Below, piece by piece: positions 12,816 through 27,483 of a DNA stretch of 64,000 bases. Numbering within the stretch: position 1 is the first letter of the stretch; the number at the start of each line of letters is the position of its first letter. A program made the translations under genes and the position numbers. Origin of the DNA: Hybos culiciformis (lineage: Eukaryota; Arthropoda; Insecta; Diptera; Hybotidae); NCBI GenBank assembly GCA_964007475.1, contig OZ023275.1:24451052-24515051 (forward strand), in the 5' to 3' direction. Under the pieces are notes generated by a model. It had not been told where the DNA came from, ran no database searches, and worked only from the letters and a program-made list of their open reading frames with translations.

Positions 12816-15800
12816 TAAATATTCTAAACTTATGTTGCATTTTCGCTTCTAATAAGCAAATTTCAAGTTAAAAGGATTATACTTAGACTTCTCTATAAAA
12901 CTTGAGAAAATTAAAAAAATTATGGGAAAAACTCAGAATATTGACTAACGCTATACACATTTCTGGCTCAAATTGTAATTTTTTTATAGTTTTATGGTGT
13001 TATGGTTCAATCACATCTCTGGCTCAAATTGTAACTTTTTAAATATACTGTATAAAAATTCATACTAATTATGTTATAAGCCTTACTTAAATCACATTAT
13101 TTATTATTCAAAAGAATTTCAATTTTTTAATTCTTATGAATACACCATAATGTATGATATGTAATCTGTTTTAAAATTTCATTCATATTCAAAAAAAAAA
13201 AAAAAAATTCAAATCAGGAGTTGAGAGTGATTTTGCCACTGAAATGCGAGAATTGATCGTGATGAGGAAATTGTTATCATAGTTTTAAGTATATTTTTAT
13301 AGATTTATTTTAAAATTTTTAGAATTTCTTGTTTTTGTTGCGGTCTTTCTTTAATAGCGAAGATTTACATAATGTTTGTATGTAAATTTTGGAATTTTCA
13401 AAAGAAAAAAAATAATTTCTTTTTACCTATTACCACCGTATTGGTATATCATTTGATTTGATGGTAAGGTTTTTTTATTATATGTTAATGTAAATAATGT
13501 AAATTGGAGATTTAAGAATGGAGTATGGGAAAAATAAAAACAAAAAGAAAATTGAATAACAAAATACTTTTGAATAAAGCAGATCTTGATTTTTTTTTAT
13601 GTTTCTACCATGGTTCAAATTTTCTGGAATGTGATAAACTTAACGTTGTCGCGTCGTTGAAAGCCTCATAAAAAATACAACATTCTGACATATTTCGGAA
13701 TTCACGTGCGTCAGTTATGTTAAACATATAATATAAATAATACAAATATTATAATATAAAATGATGATATAATGATAGGGTGTGTTAATAAGTTAATAAT
13801 TCTGATGAGTCTTAAGTTTGACACCGGGACGAACCAATTTTATAATTTTTCACAAAAAAGTTTCCTTAATATACTAATTGCTTTCAATGCCAATTTTAAT
13901 CTCTATACTATTAATCAAAAGTGGTAATAACTTTCGTTGACATATAAAAATGTCAAATAAATATTAACAAAAATACAATAAAATAGCGAAGCTTTCTTCA
14001 TATTATTGATTCAAGTAACTTAAAAATTCTACTATGTATATAATTATATTTACTTGTTTACGTCATAATAATTTTATTTTTGGAAAGTAGAAAAAGTTAT
14101 AAAATTTGTTACCACAAACACAGCTGTCATAGCTATTATATATTCATAAATTTTATATTTTTTAATATAAATAATATGAAAATGAAATGCGCCTATTAGA
14201 ATAATGTTTTATTTTTATTTTATATATTATTTTATATTTTATTATTTTATTAAATAAATTCAATTGACATAAAGTCAAGGTTAATATACAAAGCCACAAA
14301 GCTTTCTTATTCATTAAAAAAAAAGTGAGCCTAGAGTTTGTAGTCTGAAATTAGGTTAATATAGAATAATTGAATGAAACCAAATCCCGATTTAGCCCAT
14401 AGAGCTTACTATTATAGTGTTGAAAAATATGTAATATATGACATACTATCTTTTTATATAATAAATAGATAGGAATGTCGCTGGAGGACTTGTAATAGGT
14501 TTTAAATAAATTAGTTTTTCATACAAATTATTATTCAAATATAATAAAATTTATTTCATTTCAAGTTAAAATGCTAATTTTAAGTTGAAATACAGAAAGT
14601 ATAGTAGGAGTAGTTATTTTGATATTTGAATTAGATATTGTTAATCATATTTGATGCTAACAAATTTGAAAGATATCATATTCAATATCGAATATATACT
14701 ATGGAGAATGATGTACTATGTAATTAAACCGATTCAAACTATTTTCTAAATATAATTAGCATGATTATTTATTTTAAATGACATTATGTTATTGGGAACT
14801 ATTTTGATTATGAAATTTAATAAATATTGTAAAAAATTATATAATATTTTTATATGTATATATTTATTAAGATTAAGCATTAAAATAATTGTACATTTGT
14901 ACATTAAGCCCCTTTTAATTTTAACTTTGTATAATTTTTTTTTTGTAGGTACATGAATTGCAGTCAAGTGTAAATTGCAACTCGCCAAGCTTTTATTTAT
15001 TTATTTTTTTTAATTTAACAAAAAAGCAATCATCTTTTTCCCATCACATGATTTCCATATATTATGCAAATTTTATTTTTTTTTTATTAAAGAAAAATAA
15101 AAACAGAAGTTATTTGCTGGCCACATGCCTTTAATTCTTTATAGTTACATAAGCTCTTGATATTTCATGTAATTTAAATATATGTATGTATAACAAAACT
15201 TAATAAAAATAAATTTATTGTGGGAGTGTTAATTTTAATTTTCAATTTTGTACTTTTTGTTTTTTGTTTTACTTTTTTAAATAACTCAGTAGTTTGGTAT
15301 ATTGAATTTAATCTTGAATAACCAGCCGAGTGAATTTTATTTATTTTTTTTAACTCGTATACATAACATATAATATCTGAATACTTAGTAAACAAAGTAT
15401 AATATTGTTTTTACGATAGTAGATTGTATTATATGAATTGTTAATAAAATCTTATTATAATTTTTTATATAATACATTGCTTAGAATGATTTTTTATTAA
15501 AAATATGACAATACGCAGCACGATCATATGTAGTAAAATTTAATCTTGAATCCGCGAAATATTTATTTTTATAACTCGTACATAAAATAATATCTTTAGT
15601 AGAGAAAGTATATTTTATTTTATGATAGCATATATTTGTGAAAGCTTTGTCACACTCTTTATATTCGTACCATATTGCTTAAAATCAAATTTATGTTAAA
15701 TATAATTCTTAAATTTAGAAATACATTAAATGTAACACGATCTCTACTTTAAAATTTTTTTTCTGTCTTTATTACAAATGGGTTTTTAAAAATAGGACCT

Positions 15801-18800
15801 TTGAAATACGAAAAAAAATTCTACCTTTCAAATAACATTTTTTTTTCAAGAAACATAACATTAAAAAGATTTTATCTTGAATTTCTTATCTTCTTAAAAA
15901 TTTTAATATAACGATAAATAAATCAAATTTATGATGTTTTGATAAGGAGAGAAAAAAAAAAAAGCCATATAAAATTATTAAGTACGGTTTATTTCAATAT
16001 TTATATGTAAACAAAGTAGAACATTTATTTTAAAGATTTTTAAGATATTATTATTATTATTGTTAATGCGATGAAAATATGTACACATATAGCTGATTAT
16101 TATTATTATATGAAGTTAATATAATGTATATAGTAAACCGAACAGCTACACAATTCTTAAGTTTTAATAAAAAAATAAAAACAAAAAACTATAAAAAAAA
16201 AAATATAAATGTTTACATGGCTATGTTTATGTTTATATCAAATATGAAAATAAGTATTTTCATGGCGTTTCTTTTATTATTTGATTTGTAAATTTTTTGA
16301 CTAGACAAAAAGAAATAATTTGAAAATAAATACTAACAAAAAGTACAATTAAAAGAATTAATTTCAACTCACTGTTTATGTTATTCATACCCTACTGATA
16401 AAATCATTGAAATTCCATGAATTTTTTTTTTTTTTTAATAATTATATATGAATCTTAATAGGTTGGTAACTATTTCAAAGTACTTTTTGTATGCGGCTAT
16501 ACATAATAATGAGCTTATTAATCAAATTTATCAAAATTTTTTGGTGCAGAAAAATAAATTAAAAACATTCAATAATAATGATTAAAAATGGGATTTATAT
16601 CAGTAATTTTCCTTTATAATTTAAAACTGAAAGTTATTTGAAATAAAAGAAAAGTTTTGGTTGCATAAAAATATCACACGGAAACAAAAATATAAATTAT
16701 AATACATAATTTAAACTTTATGCACAACATTAGTTACTTGTGATAAAAATAAATTTGTTTTTCTCATTTGAGGATATACATATATTATTATAATAAGGAA
16801 AAGGAATTCATTTAATATGTACTTTAAAAATTCAATATAAAAATTAGGGCATAATGGATGTTTCTTTGTGTAAATATCTGAAACGTTGAAAATTTTCAAC
16901 ATACATTTTAAAGCTTGCATAAAGCTTTGCCAAAAATTTGCAGTTCTGTTCGTATAAAATTTCATATTAAAAATAATTGCTTCAATTGGCCTCTTAGAAA
17001 TATATAACCTCATTAGACAATTAATATAGGTTGTAATTTAAAGTTTCACAAATTAAATATACAAACATATCCGAATTATGTACATATAGCATATATGTAT
17101 ATGAAAAATTTTCAATGTTACTAAGTACATAATATAATATTGAATACCTAATTCCATCAAATTAACACATATTTTATACTAAAATGTAAACAAATGGGCA
17201 TGTTTAATTATATATTAATTCAATTAAAAAAATATCATGAACATTTTAGTTCCCTCTGTATTAATTGAAATTAATTGGGTTTTTAAATGAATTAAAAATT
17301 GATATAAAAAAGACTAATGAATGACATAATTTGAATTTTTCATATTTTAAATTCCATTTGCATTAAATTAAAAAAAAAAAAAAAGTAGGTACAACATTAA
17401 AAAAAAAAACATTGAAAAGCATTTTTGAATTTGAATAAGATGTTTTTATTATTTTTATGAATGAATTTTTAAGAGTGGGAATATATGAATTTATTATGGC
17501 TTTATAAAACTTTTTTTTTTCTTTATAGTTTGTTTTTTTTTTTAATATAAGTTGATTGACCGATTTTCAATTAATACCTTTATTTGAAAAAAAATAAAAA
17601 TAAATAAATAAAAAAAAGGTATATTTATATATAATGTTTTCAAATGTATATTATATACGCTTTAATACTTATAATATTTATCAAAAACTTGCGGTTCTAA
17701 CTTTATTGCTACTATTCTGTTATTTTGAAAAGGCGTCTAATGATATGAACTAAACGAAGGTGAAAGGTATATAAGGCGTGAATTTTATTTTATTTGATTT
17801 ATATAGTGTTTTCTTTTAGTCATATATGGATGAAATAATCAAAAATATATATATATAATCAGTTATATCAATTTTAGAGTCCAATAGTATGAAATTTCTT
17901 TGTAATAGATTCAAAATTAAATTTAGAAGGTTCATTAAATAGTTACGACGTTACGACGTATATTTTTAATTTATAAAATCTAATATCCAAATAATTCTGC
18001 CTAAATTAATCATGAATTGATAACTTATGATAGTTGGATTTTGTAATTTTAATATTTTCAAGTTAAAATAAATTCATCGTTTTACTACATATTCAACATT
18101 GATTCAGTATCGAATAATGCCAGTAAGTACAAATAGAAAGTTATGATACATATACTATATGATTCTGAATTCGATTCGGAATTGATGTTCTCAGCTTCCC
18201 ATTTTCATAATAAATAATTTGCGAAAATTTGCAAATAATCCTCAGTGAACCTTTATGAGATGTTTCTGTTTTTATATTTTATTTTACAATAATATATAAT
18301 TTGTGTCAAGACTAAGGATTGATAAATCTTAATTAAATTTAAATAAATTAAATTTCACTTATAAATTTTTTTTTTTTTTTTGTTTAATTCAATTAAAAAA
18401 TGTCATGCAGTTATTGAATTATATGCATATATAAATAAATAATTTATAAGTTATAAAATGGAAAAAAAAAATAAAAATAAAAAAATCTTTATAATTTTTC
18501 ATTTTAACAAACCTCATAAATTCTCTTTTAAATATTGATAGCAATAACAATAAATGTTGAAAAAAATTTTTATTTATATATTTTTTTTTTTTTCGAATCC
18601 AGCAGAATATAATGAGACGTAAAAATATAAATATAAGAAAAAATTATATGCATTTAAATAATTTTGTTGTTGGATTTGTATATATAATATACCGCATTAT
18701 ACAGTCGTTATGTGTTTATCACTTTTGTTTAGAATTCTTAGGAGGTCCTATTTGTGTTATACCAGAAGGTATTACTTTTGTTTTATTTTCAATATTTTTT

Positions 18801-19296
18801 TTAAATTTTAAATACAGTGCAATTATAAGAGAACTCATAGTTGTTATTGATGTTTAAAACTTACCATATACATCATAACCTAACATAAGTGTTTTTAAAT
18901 AATTAAAAAGATAAGTTTATAGATATACAATTTCATTGACAAAAGGATGTAAAGATGAACGTCTCTAAATTGTTCAGTTTCATAATAATATTTTTTATAT
19001 GATTAAAATAATTTGTTTTCTTATACATTAATATTAAACATGTTATTAATTAACAAAATGTTTAGAAGATTCTCAAGATAATCAATGGCAATCAATCAAA
19101 ATACTTATTAATCAATAATTGAAATAAGAATCTTAACTTTTAGATATTAGAAGTAGTAGTTTTAAAACTTTAATTAAATTTTAATACATTTTTCACGAAA
19201 ACAAAAGTTCTAAGAATTAAACATCTACAATTAGATTTTTATTAATATTGGAACTTGGAATGACCGAATGTTTTTTTTTATTTGATTATTTTTAAG
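12816..19296. other. Noncoding AT-rich stretch
   Basis: It contains a 17-base direct repeat TCTGGCTCAAATTGTAA (about 12962 and 13019), a coding-like island at 13207-13281 and a hammerhead-like motif at 13802-13834. Open frames at 16711-17013 (minus) and 18612-18857 (plus) have no recognised homology. Confidence 0.6.
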
Positions 19297-19388
19297 TAAA
19301 ATAGTATAAATTTTTGTACATATTTACTAACATTATATGTGGTTACATATAATGTTAGTAAATATGTACAAAAATTTATACTATTTTA
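19297..19388. repeat. Perfect 44-bp inverted repeat, 4-base spacer
   Basis: The arms 19297-19340 and 19345-19388 are exact reverse complements over 44 bases, with GGTT between them. The arms include TAAAATAGTATAAATTTTTG on the left and its complement on the right. Transcribed, it would form a nearly uninterrupted hairpin of 44 base pairs. No target-site duplication or transposon end motif is apparent. Identity of the arms points to a recent inverted duplication or a hairpin under some constraint. Confidence 0.95.
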
Positions 19389-22300
19389 TTATTCATTTGA
19401 TATTTAATGTTCACCTGTAGTAGACTATTAATTACGTTTTTTCCAAACCACAATGTCTTAATATTCTTTAAAAAGAGTTCATTTTTCAGAAATTAAATGT
19501 GTATGAACGTATTTATGTAAAAAGTATTTTTCATTTCCAATCAGGGTTTTAAAGGCATTCCCACGCCTTGAAAAAATGACTTTTTACTTTTACTGCTTCT
19601 TTTGACTCTGTTTCTGGGTATACTGTAACTAAATATTGAAAATTAAGTTAAAATCTGTGATAACTGCTGTTATTGCTAATTGTATAAAGGTGAAAAGGGT
19701 TATTTTTGGCGCTAACCCATATCTATGTAAAATCCTAATAAAATTTGGTAACTATTTTATTTAGCATTTTCAATGCATGACATTAATATTAATTTATGTT
19801 TAATGTTTCCTTGGAAATTTAGCTATGTGGTAACTAATAGATTTGATCTATAGTTTATTTACAAAAAAATAAATAAATTGGAAAATAAATTAAATGAATT
19901 AGCACAAAATTTTAAATCAACAAAATACTTGGACAAAATTTAAAGAATTGCTAACTTATACATATTTAGGCCACCCATTCTGGTTACATTTATTCTGGAA
20001 AATATCTTCTCTTATTCCCAAAAACTATAAAATGGAGTTTATTATCAATCATGATTAATTATTATTTTTTTGAATATTGGTGATGGTGATGTTCTTGTTT
20101 CATATTTAAAATATAAATACAAAATTATAATATGTATATTTATTCCTGAATCGTCATTGTCGGCCTTTGTCTTTGGTTTTTCAAACATTTCATTTTCTTT
20201 ATTTTAAAAATATTTTATTATTATTTATTTTTTTATTTTTTATTTTTTGTACAATTCAACGGCACAAAATCGGTTTTGTGATCAGTTTAATTTTTCTTAT
20301 ATTTTTTATATATAATATAGTAAGTATATATTGTGGTTAATAATATAATGTGGGTTTAAAATTATGAAAGTTATACCTAAAATTTCAATTTTTCTTACAG
20401 ATATATAAATAATATATAAAATTCTATATTATAAGAAAATATTTATATAAATAAAATTAACAAACTATAGTTTTTTTTTTTGCATTAATGCTATTTTATT
20501 CTTCGACTCAGTGTGAGGGCAAATTTTGCAGAATCTCAAATCGCGTTGCAATTAGTTTTTGGAGAGTTGATGTATATATTGCTTTAACTTTGAGACGTTA
20601 ACTTATTTGAATCTTTGATTAACCATTTGAAAAAAACATTCAAAACGTTAAATATTTAATTAAAATTAATTTTAACAAACTCTAGAATTAATTTTTTATT
20701 TATTAAATATATTTCGTCTTTAGCATATCGCAGTTTATGTCAATATTGAAATAATTTATTTTAAAAAATATAAAATTTATGCCACCAAATATAAATTGTA
20801 CCTCTTTTACCGATCGTTAGTGGTTTTCTTTTTAAATATACATTTAAAAGTGTTAGTTTCTGCATTTTAATTCACAAAAAAAAAACCAAGAAAAAAAAGC
20901 TCTTGTTTAGAAGGGTTCTTCATGTGTGGCGTAAAATTTTTTTTATTTATACATTATGTATATTTTTTTTTTTAACATATGTACAATATATATTATCCAA
21001 TTTAATGGAAAGAGTTCTGTTCAAATTTTGCAAAATATTTTTTTTTTTTGTGTTTAAAAATAAACAATTAATATTAACAAAGATAAGTGTGTAATTATAT
21101 ATTTAATTTTAATGAAATAATCAGTGAAATGTAAATTTTTTTCAATTGAAAAACTTAATTAATTATATGGTACAATTATGTATTCTAAAAATTATGCATA
21201 AATTTAGTCTAAAAAATTTAAACTAAATATAAAGTTTATATCCTATAAAAAATTAAGATTTGATGATTAAAAATTTGGTAATCGTACCATGGAACTTTGA
21301 GAAACCAGTTTGCCGATGAGAAACTTAGTTAAATATTCAAAATGACTTGAAATTTTTTTATTGATTTTAGGGTGCTCAAAGTTGACAACTTAATTGTATT
21401 ACGGTCGATTATCACAAAGTTCATAATGTACGAGCCCAATAAGAGAAAATTAATATTTGGCTATAAATATATCTATCTAAAGACGTCTTAAAATGAAGAC
21501 TTTTCCCAGTAAGATAAAATTCATTTTAATTTGTAATTGAAAACTTATTCAAATTGTAATCTAACTAATATACATATATATGTTCTAGTTTTGAATTCAT
21601 ACTTTGTTTGAGTTAAGCAAATAAATAAATAAATAATAAAATAAATAATAAAATAAAAAAGTAAGTAAACCTATTTTAAAGAGCTTAAGATTAAGATATA
21701 TACATTTTTAATGAAGCAACATTTTTCAACACAACTCTTGTCTTATACTGTTTATAGAAGAAAATATCTATCCTTTTAGAAGAATCTGTTTCCTTTTTTC
21801 TTTATTCCATATTTAAAACTTAACCGAAGGCTAAGAAAAAAAAAAGCAAGATCTTAACTCTTTTGTATATTTATTTTTAAAACTAAAGTTTTAAATAGTT
21901 AAAAAAAAAAAAAGTGTAGAATTCAACAGGTTTCCTTGTTATTTTTACACACAATTAGACATAAATATCTGTAAGTATAGTAAGAATGTATGGTACAGTG
22001 TACGCATATATTATTAATAAATATATATATTTTTTTTCCTTTGAACGTGATTTTTGGTTGCATTTCTTTGCTTTTATTATGTGGTTCTGATTATATTATT
22101 TTTGAACAAAAAAAAAAACAAAATTCATTTCTTAAAGGTTTTCTTCAGTTCGAAAAGAATAACGAACTTATTAATATGTTAATTAAATGAATATATATGT
22201 TTGGTTGTATATACAGTCAAGTTATTTTTTAAAAGAGTTTGGAATTTATGTCTTAATTTGTTAAAAAAAATTCTTTAAATTTTAATATATACTTTAAAAT

Positions 22301-24424
22301 AAATGTATACTTTTCAACCTACTTAAATTTTTCTGTTATTCCTAAATGATATGGCGCCATTATAGACTAATTTCTGACAGATACTCTGGGAATAAATGAC
22401 ATAATTAAACAAAACATTGTTCAATTAGTATTACAATAGTAATACATTAATTAACAAGTGTTACTTATGATTAAACTGATTATTTTTGTTAAATCAGACG
22501 GTTATAATGTTAGATGAACACTATTTAATTTTGATAGATTAAAAGAAAAATTGAAAAAAAAAAGTTATTTAACAAAATTATTATTTACTTATCCAACCGC
22601 GATCTAATAATTTATCCATTCAGTAATTCGTTGTACGAAAATATGTTCGACAAATCTGTGTTATAATTTTGAAAAAAAAAAAAAAATAAAAAATTATTTA
22701 ATTGAACGCAAATAGATATATTTATATAGGTAACTTGGTATTTCTGTGGATTTAGTCCACAAACCCCTAAGGTATGCATACTGAGTATTTTTTTAATTCT
22801 TCTTTCTATGGAGAAAAAATCTAGTTTTACCTCTTCAATGTTAGAGGTTATTAATTATTCAATCTTTACGTTTAACTATGTAAATAATGGTAAAAAAAAA
22901 TGTACAATTAATTAAATCTGCCCAGTTAAAATTAATGTTAAGAAACTCCCTTAAATTTTGTTGAAATATTTTTTACATACAAGTAGCATAATAAAAATGA
23001 CGAGAATCATAAAAGTTTAATGGAGAAGAATTTTTTTTTTAAATTTTGCGATTAACAAACTAATAAAAAATTTATTATTAAGTTGTTATAAATTTTTTTA
23101 ACCTTATCAACTTATTATGATGTTTTTTATTTTTTATTCATGATTGTACAATTTTTGTAAGTATTTGAATTAAAATAGTTTAAGTTACTTACTTAGACTT
23201 TTTCAGATAAACAATTTGATATTGAAATAAGCTTTTTAAAAAGCAAATTGCTAAGATTTAATTCTACCAAAGCCAATACTTCGCATTTTATTAAAAATCT
23301 TTTGTTTAATAGAAATGGATTATTGTTATTAGATTACGTTTTTCTATATTAGCTAGTAGTAATATTTATCGCTTGGTAATTATAAAGTCTTTTGAGACTC
23401 AATATTGTTATTATTTCACTATAAAATTTAAATTATTTTTACCTATGGTATAAAAGCATATTAAAGTAGTTCCAAAATTTGTTTATTGGCTTTGGCTATC
23501 AATTCCGAAAAAAGGATGTTCAGAGACATAGTGTTAAACTTAGATATGAAAGATCTTTGAAAAAATGAGTATTTGCTGTAATTTAAATATTATTCTTAAT
23601 AGAGAAACGTCTCTAGAAGTTCTAATTCAATTTCTAAATTAAAATGAAAAATACCAATTATTTTTTTTTTTTTTTAGTATAAAATTTAGTTTTTTATTCA
23701 TATTTATTTAAAAATACAATTTCGTTTTAATTTTCAATAATGTTCTAAACATTTTATTTTTTTTTCCTTCAAAATCAGAAAAATTCCAAAATTATGATAC
23801 AGAAATAAAACTAAAAAAATTAAATATAATATATTATATAATAAATTTATTATTTTTAAATAATTTCATGATTGAAAAATTGATTGTTTTTCCTATATTC
23901 TATACATTACTACGTTTAAAAAAAAAAAAAAAAAAAATTAAAAATACATAATTGCTTTTGAGTCTCTTTTAATTATTATTTTATTTCATTATTTACTTAA
24001 ATATACTTTTATGCTCTTAATTTTCTAAATTTCTTAAAAATTAATTTTAACTAACTATAATATTTTAATAAAAAGAAAATTATTAAAAATTACTACGCAA
24101 ATTTATTTATTAATTTTATTTTTTAATTAAATATAAATGATGCGATTAGTTTTTTTTTTTTTTTTTTTATGTTTATTTAATAAAATAATATGAAAAAATA
24201 TTTTTTTTAAATTTTATCTCACATAATTTGATATTAATATTATGTTTTCTTTTATTAAATATATAAAAATTGCATATCTAAAAAAAAAAATTTAAATTTT
24301 TAATATATAAAATTACAATTGCTTATAATGTATAAGTATATAATATAATAATAGTATATTTATGTATAATATGAAATATTTAAAAAAAAAAAAATTGCTA
24401 AATCAATGATCACAACTCTTATTT

Positions 24425-24425
<1 letters not shown>
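19389..24425. other. Noncoding AT-rich stretch
   Basis: Homopolymer tracts and simple AAAT-type repeats (for example 21620-21660) dominate. I recognise no gene or mobile element. Confidence 0.7.

Positions 24426-24457
<32 letters not shown>
24426..24457. repeat. (AAT)n microsatellite
   Basis: An almost pure run of ATA/AAT trinucleotides, about ten units, embedded in AT-rich sequence with several adjacent poly(A) and poly(T) tracts. Confidence 0.95.
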
Positions 24458-27400
24458 TAAAAATAAAAATATTAAAATGAAATAAAAATGTATTAAAAAA
24501 AAAAAAAATTATAATTAATAAATTCTAAATTATTAAAATTCTTAAGAATTTTATTACATTTTTTTGTTCATAATTGTTTAATTTGATTCTACATTTTTTG
24601 TGCTTTCAGAAGCGGCAATATTATTTTATGTGTTATTTTTTTTATATATATATATAATGATTGTGTAAATGATATTTGCTTTAGGTAGAGATACAAATAG
24701 TTGGAAATTGCTATTGAAGTTTTCTACAGTAAATTGTGATATGATTTTTCTCTTATTTGTAACGTTAATTTAATTAAAGATTTATTTAACTTTTTCTATT
24801 GGTTTTAAAAATAATTAGAAAATTGTGAAAAAGTTAAATATTTGCTTAAAATATAAAGTATTCCAAATAAATGTATACATTATATGGCATTTGTTGATAA
24901 ATGCATTACAAGAAATTTTGATTTTAATTTTCAATAATGATAAATTAAATTGTTTTAATGTTTGATATTAAATTCAATTTAGTGATATTAAAAAAAAGCT
25001 TGATTTGTTATAATGTACCTTGATATCTGTTACAACATTAATAATATGATCACCATATGAAATATTATACTGAATAGTATGTAATTGTTTTTTTGTTGTA
25101 ATGTTGTATTTTAGTGAAAACTTGCAAATAATGATATGACTTTTGTAAAATAATATTTTTTTCTAAACTTATTTCCTAAATCTAAGTTATAGAAAAAAAA
25201 AAGATATTTTAGAATATTTTGTTTAAAAATTTTAATCATTTTGAAAATTGAATGCATAATTTGTAAAAATGTGACTTTATTCTAATTTAAGAGCTCAATA
25301 TGTGTCCGAATTTTTTTTTAAACATTTTTCGATATGAGAGAAGTAAATATTAATTGCTTTTGGAATATAAAATGCCATGGAAGCCTTATAGAAATTGTGA
25401 AATTTGAATTTCAGATTCGAATGCTAATTTAGAAATCGTGAAATAATGGTTGTCATGCAATATAAAGAAAAATTTAAAAACAAAAAGTTTTGTGGGCACC
25501 TTTATAAGTTTGTTGGCCTTTGTTACTTTTACTTTTCGATTTTATGCCTGGAAGAAGAAAAAATAATAAACTTCAAATTTTATAGAAATTTAATTTTAAG
25601 TTGTTCCAATAACTCACTTGGAAATTTAACAGCATCTAAACTGTATTATCTCTATTTCCTCTTTCTGTATTCGACATTGGCCATTTCCCTAATTAGGAAC
25701 AAATTTTTAATAAAATTTACAAAATTTTAATGTACTTTTTTTCTTATATACATATACAAAAAGCGTTAATATTACATAAGTGTTTTATTTTATGTTATCT
25801 ATGAAGATTCAAATCGTTCTATTTTTTTTTTTCTTAATTTATAAGTCAAGGAAATCAAATAGTTTTTTTTTTCAATAATAAAAACTCTAAATGTAATTTT
25901 TTTGTTTACTTTTAATTGACCGTTAATTAAGACATATTATGCACTAATCCAAATATACAGTAGAATTTAGTATAAGATTAAAAATGAGATATAAAAATAA
26001 ACTAAGAATAAGATTTGAATAAACTTTTGATTTTTGAAAATCATATCGAATGTGAGATTTCAATTTTTAGTATGATAATGTAGCATTATTTGGTCTGGGT
26101 ACTGGACATTGAGGATCAAATTTTAAAGTTTGAAAAAAGGCAAAAAGATTTTTATCCAAAATATAAAACTTATAAATACTATATTTATATTCAAAATTCT
26201 ACACGTAATTTGTCTCAGTGCCACAATAAATTTCAACAAAAAAAAAAAAATTATTAAGCATGAATTTATTATGTATTATGTTTTAGTGATAATTAAAACA
26301 TATATATAAAAATTATACATCAATCTTTTTGTTTTGAAAAAAAAAAAAAAATATCGCGGTTTGTTCAATCAAGCGATAAACTTTTGAGCAATTTAGAAGT
26401 TTACGTAATGATCACAATTTTTTTTTTTTTTTGTATATTCCAGACAAGTATAATTTACTATACTAAAAAGCTTTTAAATAGCCAAATTATAAAATTGTTT
26501 TTTATTTTTTTTTTTTTGTCTAATTTTTTATTATGGTGAATATAGTAGTACTTATGAATGAATGAAAATTTTTTTTTAACCTATAACGAAACTTATAAAT
26601 TTTTTATTTGGACAATTTTTCAATCGCATAATGGTTTAAAAAGAAATAAAATATTTTAGTTTTTGAACTTCCTTTAAATTAAGATCGTAAATTTTATTCA
26701 ATTGAACTTTATTATTATTATTATTTGATTTTTTTATTGTTAAGACTTTTCACTTATCGCAAAAATTTTATTTAATAATATTATAAATTTTTTAATTTCT
26801 TATCAAAACAAAGTCTTAAAAACCAATTATAATTTCATAGCTTGGCAATTGTTTTTTTCCAGTACTCGAGGAGAAGTTAAGCTTTTAAGCAAATAATTGA
26901 TAATAATTGTGATGAAAATATTTAAAAAAACAATTTTTGATATTACAAAAGATAATATTTGTTTTATAAATAAAGTGATTGATAAATGATTGATATAATT
27001 ATCTTTCAAAATTAATAAATACGCTTCTTAATGCGTTTGGCAGAATATTCAAGATTATATATATTAATATAGTGAAAATATCAAAAAATATTCGAATTCT
27101 GAATTTAAATTTCAAAATAATTATAAAAGAAAAAATATAATTAAGGGAAATTTTTCTTCAGAAAAAAAAAAAAAATTTAGTTCATGAGAAATATTGAGCT
27201 CAAAGTTTCTGTATATTTTAGTATGTAATATTTTATTTTCATTATATACGTACAATATTTTTCCTAAATATGAAATTTTAATTTTTTTTTTTTCTAAATA
27301 AAAATTGATATGGCAGATATTTTAATTTTAATTTAAATTTATCCTAAAATCAATTTGAATATTATTGTCATTATTTTTTAATATGATTGTAAATATATTT

Positions 27401-27483
27401 TTTTTCTTATAACTTTTAGTACAGTCATTTAAATTAAAACATCCAAAAGTTGAAATCTTAAAATATTTGAATTTATTATTTAT
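24458..27483. other. Noncoding AT-rich stretch
   Basis: Long A and T tracts dominate. An open frame at 25446-25730 (94 codons, plus) has biased composition and no recognised family. Nothing else is supported. Confidence 0.65.

Noticed and set aside
16711..17013. 100-codon open frame on the minus strand
   Set aside because: No recognised homology, no splice context and biased composition.
18612..18857. 81-codon open frame containing LGGPICVIPEG
   Set aside because: No recognised family and mostly hydrophobic AT-driven residues; insufficient to call a gene.
22740..22775. Short stem TGTGGA..TCCACA considered as part of a tRNA-like fold
   Set aside because: No acceptor stem, T-loop or anticodon arm could be fitted around it.
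25446..25730. 94-codon open frame on the plus strand
   Set aside because: Composition follows the AT background and no motif is recognisable.
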